This document shows positions 37,004 through 45,817 of a DNA stretch of 64,000 nucleotides, piece after piece (within the stretch, counting starts at the first letter, position 1; each line of letters opens with the position of its first letter). This DNA comes from Bacteroidota bacterium (GTDB taxonomy: Bacteria; Bacteroidota; Bacteroidia; Chitinophagales; Chitinophagaceae). A program made the translations under genes and the position numbers. The notes below the pieces were generated by a model. It saw only the letters and a list, made by a program, of their open reading frames with translations. It ran no database searches and was not told where the DNA came from. The DNA is taken from positions 1-64,000 of the forward strand of contig JAFEAE010000009.1 of assembly GCA_018266575.1 (NCBI GenBank). Direction: 5' to 3'.

Positions 37004-40000
37004 ATGAAGCGATTTATTTTTTTGCTGTTAATGGCAGTGTGCTTTTTTTCATCCATATTAATTGCACAGCAAAACCAGCCAGCTACCTTATTTACATTGA
37101 TGAGTGAAAAAGAAACAGGGGTTTCTTTTGTAAACAATATAAGAGAAAATGATTCGCTGAATGTGATGCGTTATGAATATTTATATAATGGTGCAGGTGT
37201 TGGCGTTGGCGATTTTAATAATGACGGATTAATAGATATCTTTTTTTCAGGCAATACTTCTTCCAACAAACTTTTTTTAAATAAAGGCAATCTTCAGTTT
37301 ATCGATATTACAAAACAGGCAAATATTTCAGGGAACGGAACATGGGCAACGGGTGTAAGCATTGCTGATGTAAATGGTGATGGTTTGTTGGATATATACA
37401 TCTGCCACTCAGGAAAATTTAATGACCCGGATAAGTTGAGCAACGAATTGTACATCAACCAGGGAATAAAAAACGGGGTGCCTGTTTTTAAAAATATGGC
37501 GAAAGAATACGGACTGGATCTTCCTGGTACACAATCAACCCAGGCTGTTTTTTTTGATTATGATAACGATGGTGACCTGGATATGTTTTTACTTAATCAT
37601 TCTAATCATACCTACAATCCGTTTCTAAATACAACACAAACAAGGGCCACGCCCAATTTTAATTTTGGTAACCGTTTGTTTCGCAACGACAGGGGTGCGT
37701 CGGGAAAAATGCATTTTACAGATGTCACATTAAAAGCCGGCATTATCAATAATGCGTTGAATTTTGGCCTGAGCGTGACCGTTAGTGATGTGAACAAAGA
37801 TGGCTGGCCGGATATTTATACCACAAGCGACTATACCGAAAAAGATTGCTTTTATATTAATAATCATGACGGCACTTTTACGGAATCGCTGAATAAATCG
37901 TTTGCGCATATTTCAAAATTTGCAATGGGTGCTGATATTGCAGACTATAACAATGATAGCAGGCCTGATGTATTTACGCTTGATATGTTGCCGGAAGATA
38001 ATCACCGCCAAAAATTATTGAAAGGCCCTGATGAATACGATCAATATCATTTGCTGCTGGACAGTGGTTACTACCATCAGCAGATGCGCAATATGTTACA
38101 ACTTAACCAGGGGATAGATGAAAAAGGGAACCTGCGTTTTAGTGAAATAGGGCAATTGGCAGGCATTTCAAATACAGATTGGAGCTGGGCGGCCCTGCTT
38201 GCTGATTTTGATAATGACGGATGGAAAGACTTGTTTGTAAGCAATGGTTATCTGCGTGATTTTACTGACATGGATTTTCTGAAATACACGGTAGCGGATG
38301 CAAGGATAGAAGCAGCAAAACGGGGAAGCCAGGATTTTAAAACGTATGATGTAGTTAACCAGATGCCATCAAATAAATTAAACAATTATATTTTTCATAA
38401 TAATCATGATCTCACCTTTTCGAATAAATCAATAGAATGGGGATTGTCAAAGAAAACTGTATCTAACGCTGCCGTATATGCAGACCTGGATAATGACGGA
38501 GACCTTGACCTGATTGTATGCAACAATAACGAACCAGCACTTATTTATCGCAACAATGAAAACGAACTTCTGAAAAATCATTATATAAAAATCAGGCTAT
38601 CCGGTGAAGGGTTAAATACAAAAGCGTATGGCGCTAAAGTAACATTAACAACAGGCGATGGCATGCAGCAATACCAGGAACTGTATCCGGTACGTGGATA
38701 CCAGTCTACAGTTTCACAGGATATATTTTTCGGTTTCGATAAAAACAAATCAGTCAAAGAGATTCGTGTGGAGTGGCCGGGTGGCAAAGAAACAATTTTG
38801 CAAACCGTTCAGCCAGACCAGTTGATTGAGTTGAAACAATCAGATGCATCAGCAAACAAAACTGCTGTTGAAAAAAATCCTCCAAAAATATTTACAGACA
38901 TTACTGCCGGTTCTGGTATTTCTTTTGTTCATCATGAAGATGATTTTATTGATTTCAAAGACGAACCTTTATTACCATATCAGCTATCAAGACAAGGGCC
39001 TGCGTTGGCGAAAGCCGATGTTAACGGTGATGGTTTGGAAGATATTTTTATTGGTGGTGCAATTGGCCAACCTGGGGTTTTATACCTGCAAACCGACGAT
39101 GGAAAATTTGTTGCGGCTTCTTCGCAACCGTGGAGCGATTCTGTAAACGAACAGGTGAATGCAATATTTTTTGACGTTGATAATGATGGCGATTTGGATT
39201 TATATATTGTTAGCGGGGGAAATGAATACGCAGATCAATCCGCGGGATATGAAGATCATATTTACATTAATGATGGAAAAGGAAATTTTACAAAAGCTCC
39301 TTCTTCTTGCTTGCCCCGAATGCTAAGCAGCAAATTTGCAATTACTGCAGGCGATTTTAATAATGATGGTAAAATTGATTTGTTTATTGGTGGCCGTGGA
39401 ATACCAGCGTCTTTCCCGCTCTCATCCAGGAGTTATTTGTTGCGTAACGATTCTAAAAACGGAGTAGTTCAGTTTACCGATGTAACCAATGAAGTATGCC
39501 CTTTGTTATTGCAACCGGGAATGGTAAGTGCTGCAAGTTGGGTGAATATCGATAACGATCAGTATCCTGAATTAATTGTTGCTGGTGATTGGATGCCTGT
39601 AATGCTTTTCAAAAACAACAAAGGCCAACTTGAAGATGCTTCTGAAAAATCCGGATTGAAAGATTTGAATGGAATGTGGGCATCAATTACTCCCGCGGAT
39701 GTTGACGGTGATGGAAAAATTGATTTTATATTGGGTAACTGCGGATACAATAATCAATTCAAAGCTTCGAAAAACCAACCGATGACAATGTATGCTGCAG
39801 ATTTTGATGATAATGGTACAATCGATCCGATTATATGTTATTATATACAGGGGAAGAGTTACCCGATGGCTTCGCGTGATGAATTGCTGGATCAGATTGT
39901 TTCTTTAAAAAAGAAATTTGTAAAATACAAGAATTATGCAGACGCAACGATAGAAGATATTTTCCCGAAAGAAAAAATTCAAAACGCAAAATTTTTTCAT

Positions 40001-40378
40001 TGTGACGAATTTGCTTCCGGGATTTTATACAACAATGGAAATAACAGTTTTTCTTTTCATCCATTGCCACTTGCCGCACAGTTTTCAAAAGTATTTGGTG
40101 CAGTAGCAGATGATTTTGATAAAGATGGTAAAAAGGATATTTTATTATCCGGTAATTTTTATCCTTACCGAACCTCACTTGGTCAGTGCGATGCAAGCCT
40201 CGGTCTTTTGCTGAAAGGAAATAATAACAAGCTATTTGAGGCAGTTGACCCATTTATTAGCGGATGTTATATTGATGGAGATGTGCGTGCTATGACTGAG
40301 GTAAAAACAAAAAGCGGGGAGAAACTGATTATCGTTGCAAAAAATAATAGTGCAGTGCAGGTTTTGAAACTAAAATAA
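37004..40378 (+). CDS. FG-GAP/VCBS repeat protein with ASPIC/UnbV domain (CRTAC1-like)
   Basis: An 1124-residue secreted protein with a signal peptide. Two arrays of FG-GAP repeats (about 60-480 and 660-1090) carry many calcium loops of the form DxNxDGxxD, such as GDFNNDGLIDI, ADVNGDGLLDI and YDNDGDLDM. Between them lies an ASPIC/UnbV domain (about 540-597; YGAKVTLTTGDG...VRGYQSTVSQDIFFGF). Each array probably folds as an integrin-alpha-like beta-propeller used for binding at the surface. No enzyme motif is seen. It overlaps neither neighbour but is only 3 bases from the vanadium-haloperoxidase-like gene, so the four genes from 35078 are likely co-expressed. Confidence 0.9.
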   Translation: MKRFIFLLLMAVCFFSSILIAQQNQPATLFTLMSEKETGVSFVNNIRENDSLNVMRYEYLYNGAGVGVGDFNNDGLIDIFFSGNTSSNKLFLNKGNLQFIDITKQANISGNGTWATGVSIADVNGDGLLDIYICHSGKFNDPDKLSNELYINQGIKNGVPVFKNMAKEYGLDLPGTQSTQAVFFDYDNDGDLDMFLLNHSNHTYNPFLNTTQTRATPNFNFGNRLFRNDRGASGKMHFTDVTLKAGIINNALNFGLSVTVSDVNKDGWPDIYTTSDYTEKDCFYINNHDGTFTESLNKSFAHISKFAMGADIADYNNDSRPDVFTLDMLPEDNHRQKLLKGPDEYDQYHLLLDSGYYHQQMRNMLQLNQGIDEKGNLRFSEIGQLAGISNTDWSWAALLADFDNDGWKDLFVSNGYLRDFTDMDFLKYTVADARIEAAKRGSQDFKTYDVVNQMPSNKLNNYIFHNNHDLTFSNKSIEWGLSKKTVSNAAVYADLDNDGDLDLIVCNNNEPALIYRNNENELLKNHYIKIRLSGEGLNTKAYGAKVTLTTGDGMQQYQELYPVRGYQSTVSQDIFFGFDKNKSVKEIRVEWPGGKETILQTVQPDQLIELKQSDASANKTAVEKNPPKIFTDITAGSGISFVHHEDDFIDFKDEPLLPYQLSRQGPALAKADVNGDGLEDIFIGGAIGQPGVLYLQTDDGKFVAASSQPWSDSVNEQVNAIFFDVDNDGDLDLYIVSGGNEYADQSAGYEDHIYINDGKGNFTKAPSSCLPRMLSSKFAITAGDFNNDGKIDLFIGGRGIPASFPLSSRSYLLRNDSKNGVVQFTDVTNEVCPLLLQPGMVSAASWVNIDNDQYPELIVAGDWMPVMLFKNNKGQLEDASEKSGLKDLNGMWASITPADVDGDGKIDFILGNCGYNNQFKASKNQPMTMYAADFDDNGTIDPIICYYIQGKSYPMASRDELLDQIVSLKKKFVKYKNYADATIEDIFPKEKIQNAKFFHCDEFASGILYNNGNNSFSFHPLPLAAQFSKVFGAVADDFDKDGKKDILLSGNFYPYRTSLGQCDASLGLLLKGNNNKLFEAVDPFISGCYIDGDVRAMTEVKTKSGEKLIIVAKNNSAVQVLKLK

Positions 40379-40381
40379 TTC

Positions 40382-41692
40382 ATGCAAAAATTTTGTTTGT
40401 TTTTTTTTATTATTGTTCACTCAGTATTCTGTGCATATTCTCAGCAAGGAGATTGGACAACAGATGCTACACCGTTACATCGTGCAGAAAAAGCATTGAC
40501 AGACGTGATTGTGCACGATATATTTTCACCACCTGTAGCAAGCAGGATCTATTTGTATGCAAATATTTCGGCTTATGAAGTACTTGCAACACAAAATAAA
40601 GAATATCGTTCATTGTATCAACAGGTAAAATCCTTTCCGCAAATTCCATCTCCGGAAAAGAAAATAAATACTTCGCTTGCTGCAGTTAATGCATTTTTAT
40701 TGACGGGGAAGAAATTGATTTTTTCAGAACCTATCATGCAGGATTCTATCGATGCAATTTTAAATTGGTACAGCGATAAACATATTCCTAAAGAAGAATT
40801 TGATGCATCATTAGAATACGGAAAAGAAATTGCAGAAAAAATAATTAACTGGGCTTCCTCAGATAATTATAATGAAACAAGAAAATTGCGACGTTATAAA
40901 ATAAGCAAGGAAGAAGGTAAATGGATTCCGACTCCACCAGGCTATATGACAGCCGTTGAACCTTATTGGGCGAAGATCCGGACAATAGCACTGGATTCTG
41001 CAGGGCAATTTAAACCTCCTGTGCCGCCACCATTTGGAAAAGAGAAAAACAGCCTGTTGTATAAACAAGCTTATGAAGTATATGAAACCGTAAACAAATT
41101 ATCTCCGGAACAAAAAGCAATTGCAAATTTCTGGGATTGCAATCCTTTTTTTCTGAATACGGAAGGGCATTTGAACTATGCTGTAAAAAAAATTTCTCCC
41201 GGCGGCCATTGGATTTCTATTATTTCTATTGCATGTAAGCAAACAAATGCAGGTATTATGAAATCGTCGTTTGCATATACATTCACGTCAATCGCCCTGT
41301 TCGATGCATTTATTGCCTGTTGGGAAGAAAAATACCGAAGCAATCTTATTCGTCCGGAAACCTACATAGATAAATATATTGATGAGACGTGGCGCCCCTT
41401 GTTACAAACGCCGCCATTCCCGGAATATAACAGCGGACATAGCGTAATTTCAACAGCTGCTGCAACGGTATTAACAAGTATTTTCGGAAATGATTTTTCA
41501 TTTGATGATTACTCCGAAAATGAATATGGCTTGCCAACACGTCATTACAATTCTTTTATGCAGGCCTGCAATGAAGCTGCCATATCAAGGCTGTACGGGG
41601 GCATACACTATCGCCCGGCTGTTGAAAACGGACAGGTGCAGGGAAAACTGATCGGTGAATTGGTGATCAAAAAAATTCATTTTACGCAATAG
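40382..41692 (+). CDS. Vanadium-dependent haloperoxidase-like PAP2 protein
   Basis: A 436-residue exported protein (signal about 1-21). All three motifs of the PAP2/vanadium haloperoxidase fold are present: Lys317-x6-Arg324-Pro (KYRSNLIRP), SGH with His353 (YNSGHS), and Ser402-Arg403-x5-His409 (SRLYGGIH). With vanadate bound the fold oxidises halides with hydrogen peroxide; with phosphate it acts as an acid phosphatase. Sequence alone does not decide. The soluble form and lack of membrane helices favour the haloperoxidase-type branch over lipid phosphatases. It closes the redox block; the GH35 gene begins 142 bases later. Confidence 0.82.
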   Translation: MQKFCLFFFIIVHSVFCAYSQQGDWTTDATPLHRAEKALTDVIVHDIFSPPVASRIYLYANISAYEVLATQNKEYRSLYQQVKSFPQIPSPEKKINTSLAAVNAFLLTGKKLIFSEPIMQDSIDAILNWYSDKHIPKEEFDASLEYGKEIAEKIINWASSDNYNETRKLRRYKISKEEGKWIPTPPGYMTAVEPYWAKIRTIALDSAGQFKPPVPPPFGKEKNSLLYKQAYEVYETVNKLSPEQKAIANFWDCNPFFLNTEGHLNYAVKKISPGGHWISIISIACKQTNAGIMKSSFAYTFTSIALFDAFIACWEEKYRSNLIRPETYIDKYIDETWRPLLQTPPFPEYNSGHSVISTAAATVLTSIFGNDFSFDDYSENEYGLPTRHYNSFMQACNEAAISRLYGGIHYRPAVENGQVQGKLIGELVIKKIHFTQ

Positions 41693-41834
41693 AAAGGCTG
41701 CAAATAAACTAATCCCGCCTGACTATTTAATAACTGTTTTCAATAAAAAAATAACATCGCGTAAGCACGGGGCGATCATATAACGCTGGTTGTTTAAATT
41801 TACTATACTTAATCACTCTGCTTATAGTTTGCTG

Positions 41835-43640
41835 ATGAAAAAAAATATTTTTCTTGTACTATTTATTGTTGGTTTTTTTACCAACGTCTTCGCGCAGCAA
41901 AAACACTTTTTTTCTTTAAGTAAGAATGATTTTTTATTAGATGGAAAACCTTTCCAGGTCATCAGTGGGGAAATGCACCCGGCCCGCATTCCAAAACAAT
42001 ATTGGAGGCACCGTATTCAAATGGCAAAAGCCATGGGATGTAATACTGTTGCTGTTTACATTTTCTGGAATTATCATGAATCATCTCCCGGTGTTTTTGA
42101 TTTTGCGACTGAGAGCAGGAATATTGCTGAATTCATCCGTATCTGCCAGCAGGAAAAAATGTGGGTGTTGCTTCGCCCGGGCCCGTATGTATGTGCCGAA
42201 TGGGATTTTGGCGGGTTGCCTTCTTATTTATTGAAAATACCCGATATAAAAATACGGTGTATGGATGACCGTTATATGGCAGCAGTAACACGTTACGTAA
42301 ACCGTTTGTCGAAAGAAGTTGCACCGCTGCAATGTTCCAATGGCGGCCCGATACTGATGGTGCAAATTGAAAACGAATATGGGAGTTATGCGAATGATAA
42401 AAAATATTTGCAGGCATTAAAAAAATTATGGTTGCAAAACGGGATCAATGTTCCATTTTATACTGCTGATGGTCCGACAGCTTTTATGCTTGATGCAGGC
42501 CATATCAAAGGAGCAGCAATTGGTTTGGATAGCGGAACAGGAGATGGCGATTTCGAGCAGGCTATGAAAAATGATCCTGATGTGCCGTCATTCAGCAGCG
42601 AAACATATCCCGGTTGGTTAACGCACTGGAAAGAGAAATGGGCGAAGACGGATACTGCAGATATTCTTAAGGAACTCAGTTATTTATTAGAGCATAAAAA
42701 ATCGTTCAACTTATATGTTGTTCATGGCGGAACAAATTTTGGTTTTAATGCAGGTGCAAATGCTTTTTCGCCGACTCAATTTCAACCTGATATTACAAGT
42801 TATGACTATGATGCGCCGATCAATGAACTCGGGCAACCAACACCAAAATATTTTGCAATAAGAAACCTTATCAGCAAATATGTTTCGTATAAAATTCCTG
42901 ATCTCCCTGCTCAAACTCAGGTAATCGAAATCCCTGCATTTACGGTTTCTCCGTTCACAACAATATGGAAACAACTTCCAAAACCAATTACTTCTCCGCA
43001 ACCAAAGCCAATGGAAGCATTTAATCAGAAAAGTGGTTTTATTGTTTATTCTACAAAATTAATCGGCCATAAAAGCGGCAAGCTTACTATTACAGAACCT
43101 CACGATTATGCAATGGTTTTTCTGAATGGAAAATTAGTAGACACCGTTTTTCGTGATGGCGGAAAATGGACAGTTGAAATCCCCAAATCAGAAGAGAAGG
43201 ACCCGCAGTTGGATATATTAGTTGAATCGATGGGGCATATAAATTTCGCACAATACATGATTGATCGTAAGGGTATAACGGATAGGGTTACCCTAAATGG
43301 AATGACGTTGATGGATTGGAAAATATTTCCCATGCAAATGGATGAGAAATTTATTGCGGGATTAAAACCTACTTATCCTGAAGGAAATCACGATGGAATA
43401 TTTTTCAAAGGTGATTTTGAACTGAATGAAATCGGCGACACGTATCTCGATCTTTCGAATTTTCAAAAAGGAGTTGTCTGGGTGAATGGCCACAATCTCG
43501 GCCGTTACTGGAACACAGGCCCGCAATATCATTTATATTGCCCGGTGAATTTTTTAAAGAAAGGAAAAAATGAAGTGATCGTTTTTGACTTGCACCTGCA
43601 ACAATCTACTACTATTCAAGGAGTAAAAACATTAGAATAA
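41835..43640 (+). CDS. Glycoside hydrolase family 35 (beta-galactosidase)
   Basis: A 601-residue exported enzyme. The frame is open from 41790, but the signal peptide begins at MKKNIFLVLFIVGFF, so the ATG at 41835 is chosen. The TIM barrel shows SGEMHPARIPKQYW, RPGPYVCAEWDFGGLP, the acid/base Glu181 in QIENEYG and the nucleophile Glu256 in SSETYPGW, all typical of GH35. C-terminal jelly-roll domains follow. It removes terminal beta-linked galactose. It is followed 9 bases later by GH29, which points to sequential trimming of the same glycan. Confidence 0.95.
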   Translation: MKKNIFLVLFIVGFFTNVFAQQKHFFSLSKNDFLLDGKPFQVISGEMHPARIPKQYWRHRIQMAKAMGCNTVAVYIFWNYHESSPGVFDFATESRNIAEFIRICQQEKMWVLLRPGPYVCAEWDFGGLPSYLLKIPDIKIRCMDDRYMAAVTRYVNRLSKEVAPLQCSNGGPILMVQIENEYGSYANDKKYLQALKKLWLQNGINVPFYTADGPTAFMLDAGHIKGAAIGLDSGTGDGDFEQAMKNDPDVPSFSSETYPGWLTHWKEKWAKTDTADILKELSYLLEHKKSFNLYVVHGGTNFGFNAGANAFSPTQFQPDITSYDYDAPINELGQPTPKYFAIRNLISKYVSYKIPDLPAQTQVIEIPAFTVSPFTTIWKQLPKPITSPQPKPMEAFNQKSGFIVYSTKLIGHKSGKLTITEPHDYAMVFLNGKLVDTVFRDGGKWTVEIPKSEEKDPQLDILVESMGHINFAQYMIDRKGITDRVTLNGMTLMDWKIFPMQMDEKFIAGLKPTYPEGNHDGIFFKGDFELNEIGDTYLDLSNFQKGVVWVNGHNLGRYWNTGPQYHLYCPVNFLKKGKNEVIVFDLHLQQSTTIQGVKTLE

Positions 43641-43649
43641 AATTGCTGT

Positions 43650-45785
43650 ATGAGAAAATTAATCATCCCCTTGCTTCTTATTGCGCAATCATTATCGGCG
43701 CAAACCTATCAACCTACATGGGAAAGCCTCGACACACGCCCTGTTCCGCAATGGTATAAAGATGGAAAATTCGGAATATTCATTCACTGGGGAGTTTACT
43801 CAGTGCCAGGGTATTGTGCAAAAGGAAATTATGCAGAGTGGTATCAAAACGGTTTAATGAATGGAGATACTGCACGCCTGAAATATCACAAAGAAAAATT
43901 TGGTAACCGGTCTTATTATGACCTTGCCACTGATTTCAAAGCAGAATTGTTTAACCCGGATGAGTGGGCAAAAGTATTTGAAAGATCAGGTGCAAAATAT
44001 ATTGTGCTCACATCAAAGCACCACGATGGTTTTTGTTTATGGCCGAGCAAAGATGCTAACCGAGATTGGGGTTTTGCATGGAACGCCGTAGATGCAGGCC
44101 CTCACCGCGATCTGCTCGGCGACCTATTTGCTGCTGTTCGCAAAACGAGTGTGCATCCGGGTATGTATTATTCATTGTATGAATGGTACAATCCGCTTTG
44201 GTTAAAAGACAGAAAGCAATATGTTGCAACACACATGTGGCCACAAATGAAAGACCTAATCAACAACTATAAACCTGATGTATTCTGGACAGATGGAGAG
44301 TGGGATGGCGCAGACAGTTTGTGGAAGTCGCAGGAATTTTTAGCATGGTTATATAATGAAAGCCCATCGAAAAAGAATATTGTTACCGTTGACCGATGGG
44401 GAAGCGGGGTACGTTTTCATCACGGCCTTGTATATACGCCGGAATACCAGCCTGACCTGGATTTCCAGGATCATTACTGGGAAGAAAGCCGTGGCATGGG
44501 GTTTTCGTATGGGTATAACCGTGAGGAAGATGCCTGGGATTATAATTCAGCCCAATCACTCGTATTGCAACTGATCGATAAAGTAAGTCGTGGCGGAAAT
44601 TTTTTGTTGGATATCGGTCCTGATGAACATGGAAAAATTCCGCCGATCATGCAGGAACGTTTATTGCAGATCGGTGATTGGATGAACATTAATAATGAAG
44701 CGATCTATGGAACACAACGATGGAGAGCTGCTTCGCAATGGAGTGAAGGAAGAAAAGATTACAAACCCAAAAACGGCGGCGGTGATATTTTATTAAAACT
44801 TACTGTTGATCCTGAACCGGGCTACGCGGTGAAAGAATGTTTCTTTACCTATAATGCAAAAACAAATAATCTATATGCATTGCTTCCGCAATATCCTTCT
44901 TCCAAAAAATTTATTATTCACGACCTGCCGTTAAATGCTGATACAAAAATTGAACTGCTCGAAACACATCAAACACTGAAATGGCAACAGCAGGGCAATG
45001 ATTTAGAAATTGAATTACCTGAATTCGATCCGAATAAAATAAAAAGCCAATATGCTTTTGTAATAAAGATCAATAACACCGGCGCTTTTGCACTGGGTAC
45101 AAAAATTGATGTGCATTACCCGGAGCATTCATTGAAGCCTGTTGCATCATTAAGCTCATCACAGGGAAATGAAATACGTTACACACTGGATGGGTCTGCG
45201 CCCACACAACAATCGCAGTTATATACTGCTCCGTTCAGCGTTGACAAAACACAGACGCTTTCCGCACGTGCTTTTGCAGGTAATGTGTTACCGGGGAATA
45301 TTGCAACAACAACATTGCACGTGTATGAATGGAAACATGCAACAGATGTTGAAGGTGTAAGCAGGGGACTGTTGGTAAAAAAATATTTGCTTAATTCGCC
45401 GGGATTGGTAAGTGATATTGAGAAAACGGAGCCTTCATCAACAGGCGTATCATTGTTTATTTCCCTGCATGATACATTGCGCAGGGAAAATACAGGATTG
45501 ATATATGACGGGTTTATAAAAGTTCCGTCAGACGGGTTTTATAATTTTTATCTTTCATCTGATGATGGAAGTATCTTAAAGATCGATGATGATGTGATCG
45601 TTGATTACGATGGATTACATGGTGATGATGAAATGACTGGTAAAGCCGCATTGAAAAAAGGATACCACAAATTCAGGCTTTCTTATTTTCAAGGCACAGG
45701 CAATGCTGCATTAAGTTTGAAGTTTAATGCAGGCAACAGCGAAAAGAAAGAGATCCCGGCATCATGGTTTTATTTTAAAAAATAA
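43650..45785 (+). CDS. Glycoside hydrolase family 29 (alpha-L-fucosidase) with PA14 domain
   Basis: A 711-residue exported enzyme with signal peptide MRKLIIPLLLIAQSLSAQ. The catalytic domain has WYKDGKFGIFIHWGVYSVP, SKHHDGFCLWPS and the nucleophile Asp215 in VFWTDGEW. The acid/base is less conserved in this family and not assigned. A small chitobiase-type C-terminal domain (about 500-550; IRYTLDGSAPT) and a PA14 domain (about 570-705; SDGFYNFYLSSDDGS) follow. The start is 9 bases after GH35. It removes alpha-linked L-fucose, most likely from a fucosylated galactoside released by this cluster. Confidence 0.94.
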   Translation: MRKLIIPLLLIAQSLSAQTYQPTWESLDTRPVPQWYKDGKFGIFIHWGVYSVPGYCAKGNYAEWYQNGLMNGDTARLKYHKEKFGNRSYYDLATDFKAELFNPDEWAKVFERSGAKYIVLTSKHHDGFCLWPSKDANRDWGFAWNAVDAGPHRDLLGDLFAAVRKTSVHPGMYYSLYEWYNPLWLKDRKQYVATHMWPQMKDLINNYKPDVFWTDGEWDGADSLWKSQEFLAWLYNESPSKKNIVTVDRWGSGVRFHHGLVYTPEYQPDLDFQDHYWEESRGMGFSYGYNREEDAWDYNSAQSLVLQLIDKVSRGGNFLLDIGPDEHGKIPPIMQERLLQIGDWMNINNEAIYGTQRWRAASQWSEGRKDYKPKNGGGDILLKLTVDPEPGYAVKECFFTYNAKTNNLYALLPQYPSSKKFIIHDLPLNADTKIELLETHQTLKWQQQGNDLEIELPEFDPNKIKSQYAFVIKINNTGAFALGTKIDVHYPEHSLKPVASLSSSQGNEIRYTLDGSAPTQQSQLYTAPFSVDKTQTLSARAFAGNVLPGNIATTTLHVYEWKHATDVEGVSRGLLVKKYLLNSPGLVSDIEKTEPSSTGVSLFISLHDTLRRENTGLIYDGFIKVPSDGFYNFYLSSDDGSILKIDDDVIVDYDGLHGDDEMTGKAALKKGYHKFRLSYFQGTGNAALSLKFNAGNSEKKEIPASWFYFKK

Positions 45786-45817
45786 AAACCTTTATTATTT
45801 AAATCTAACGCTTGAAA

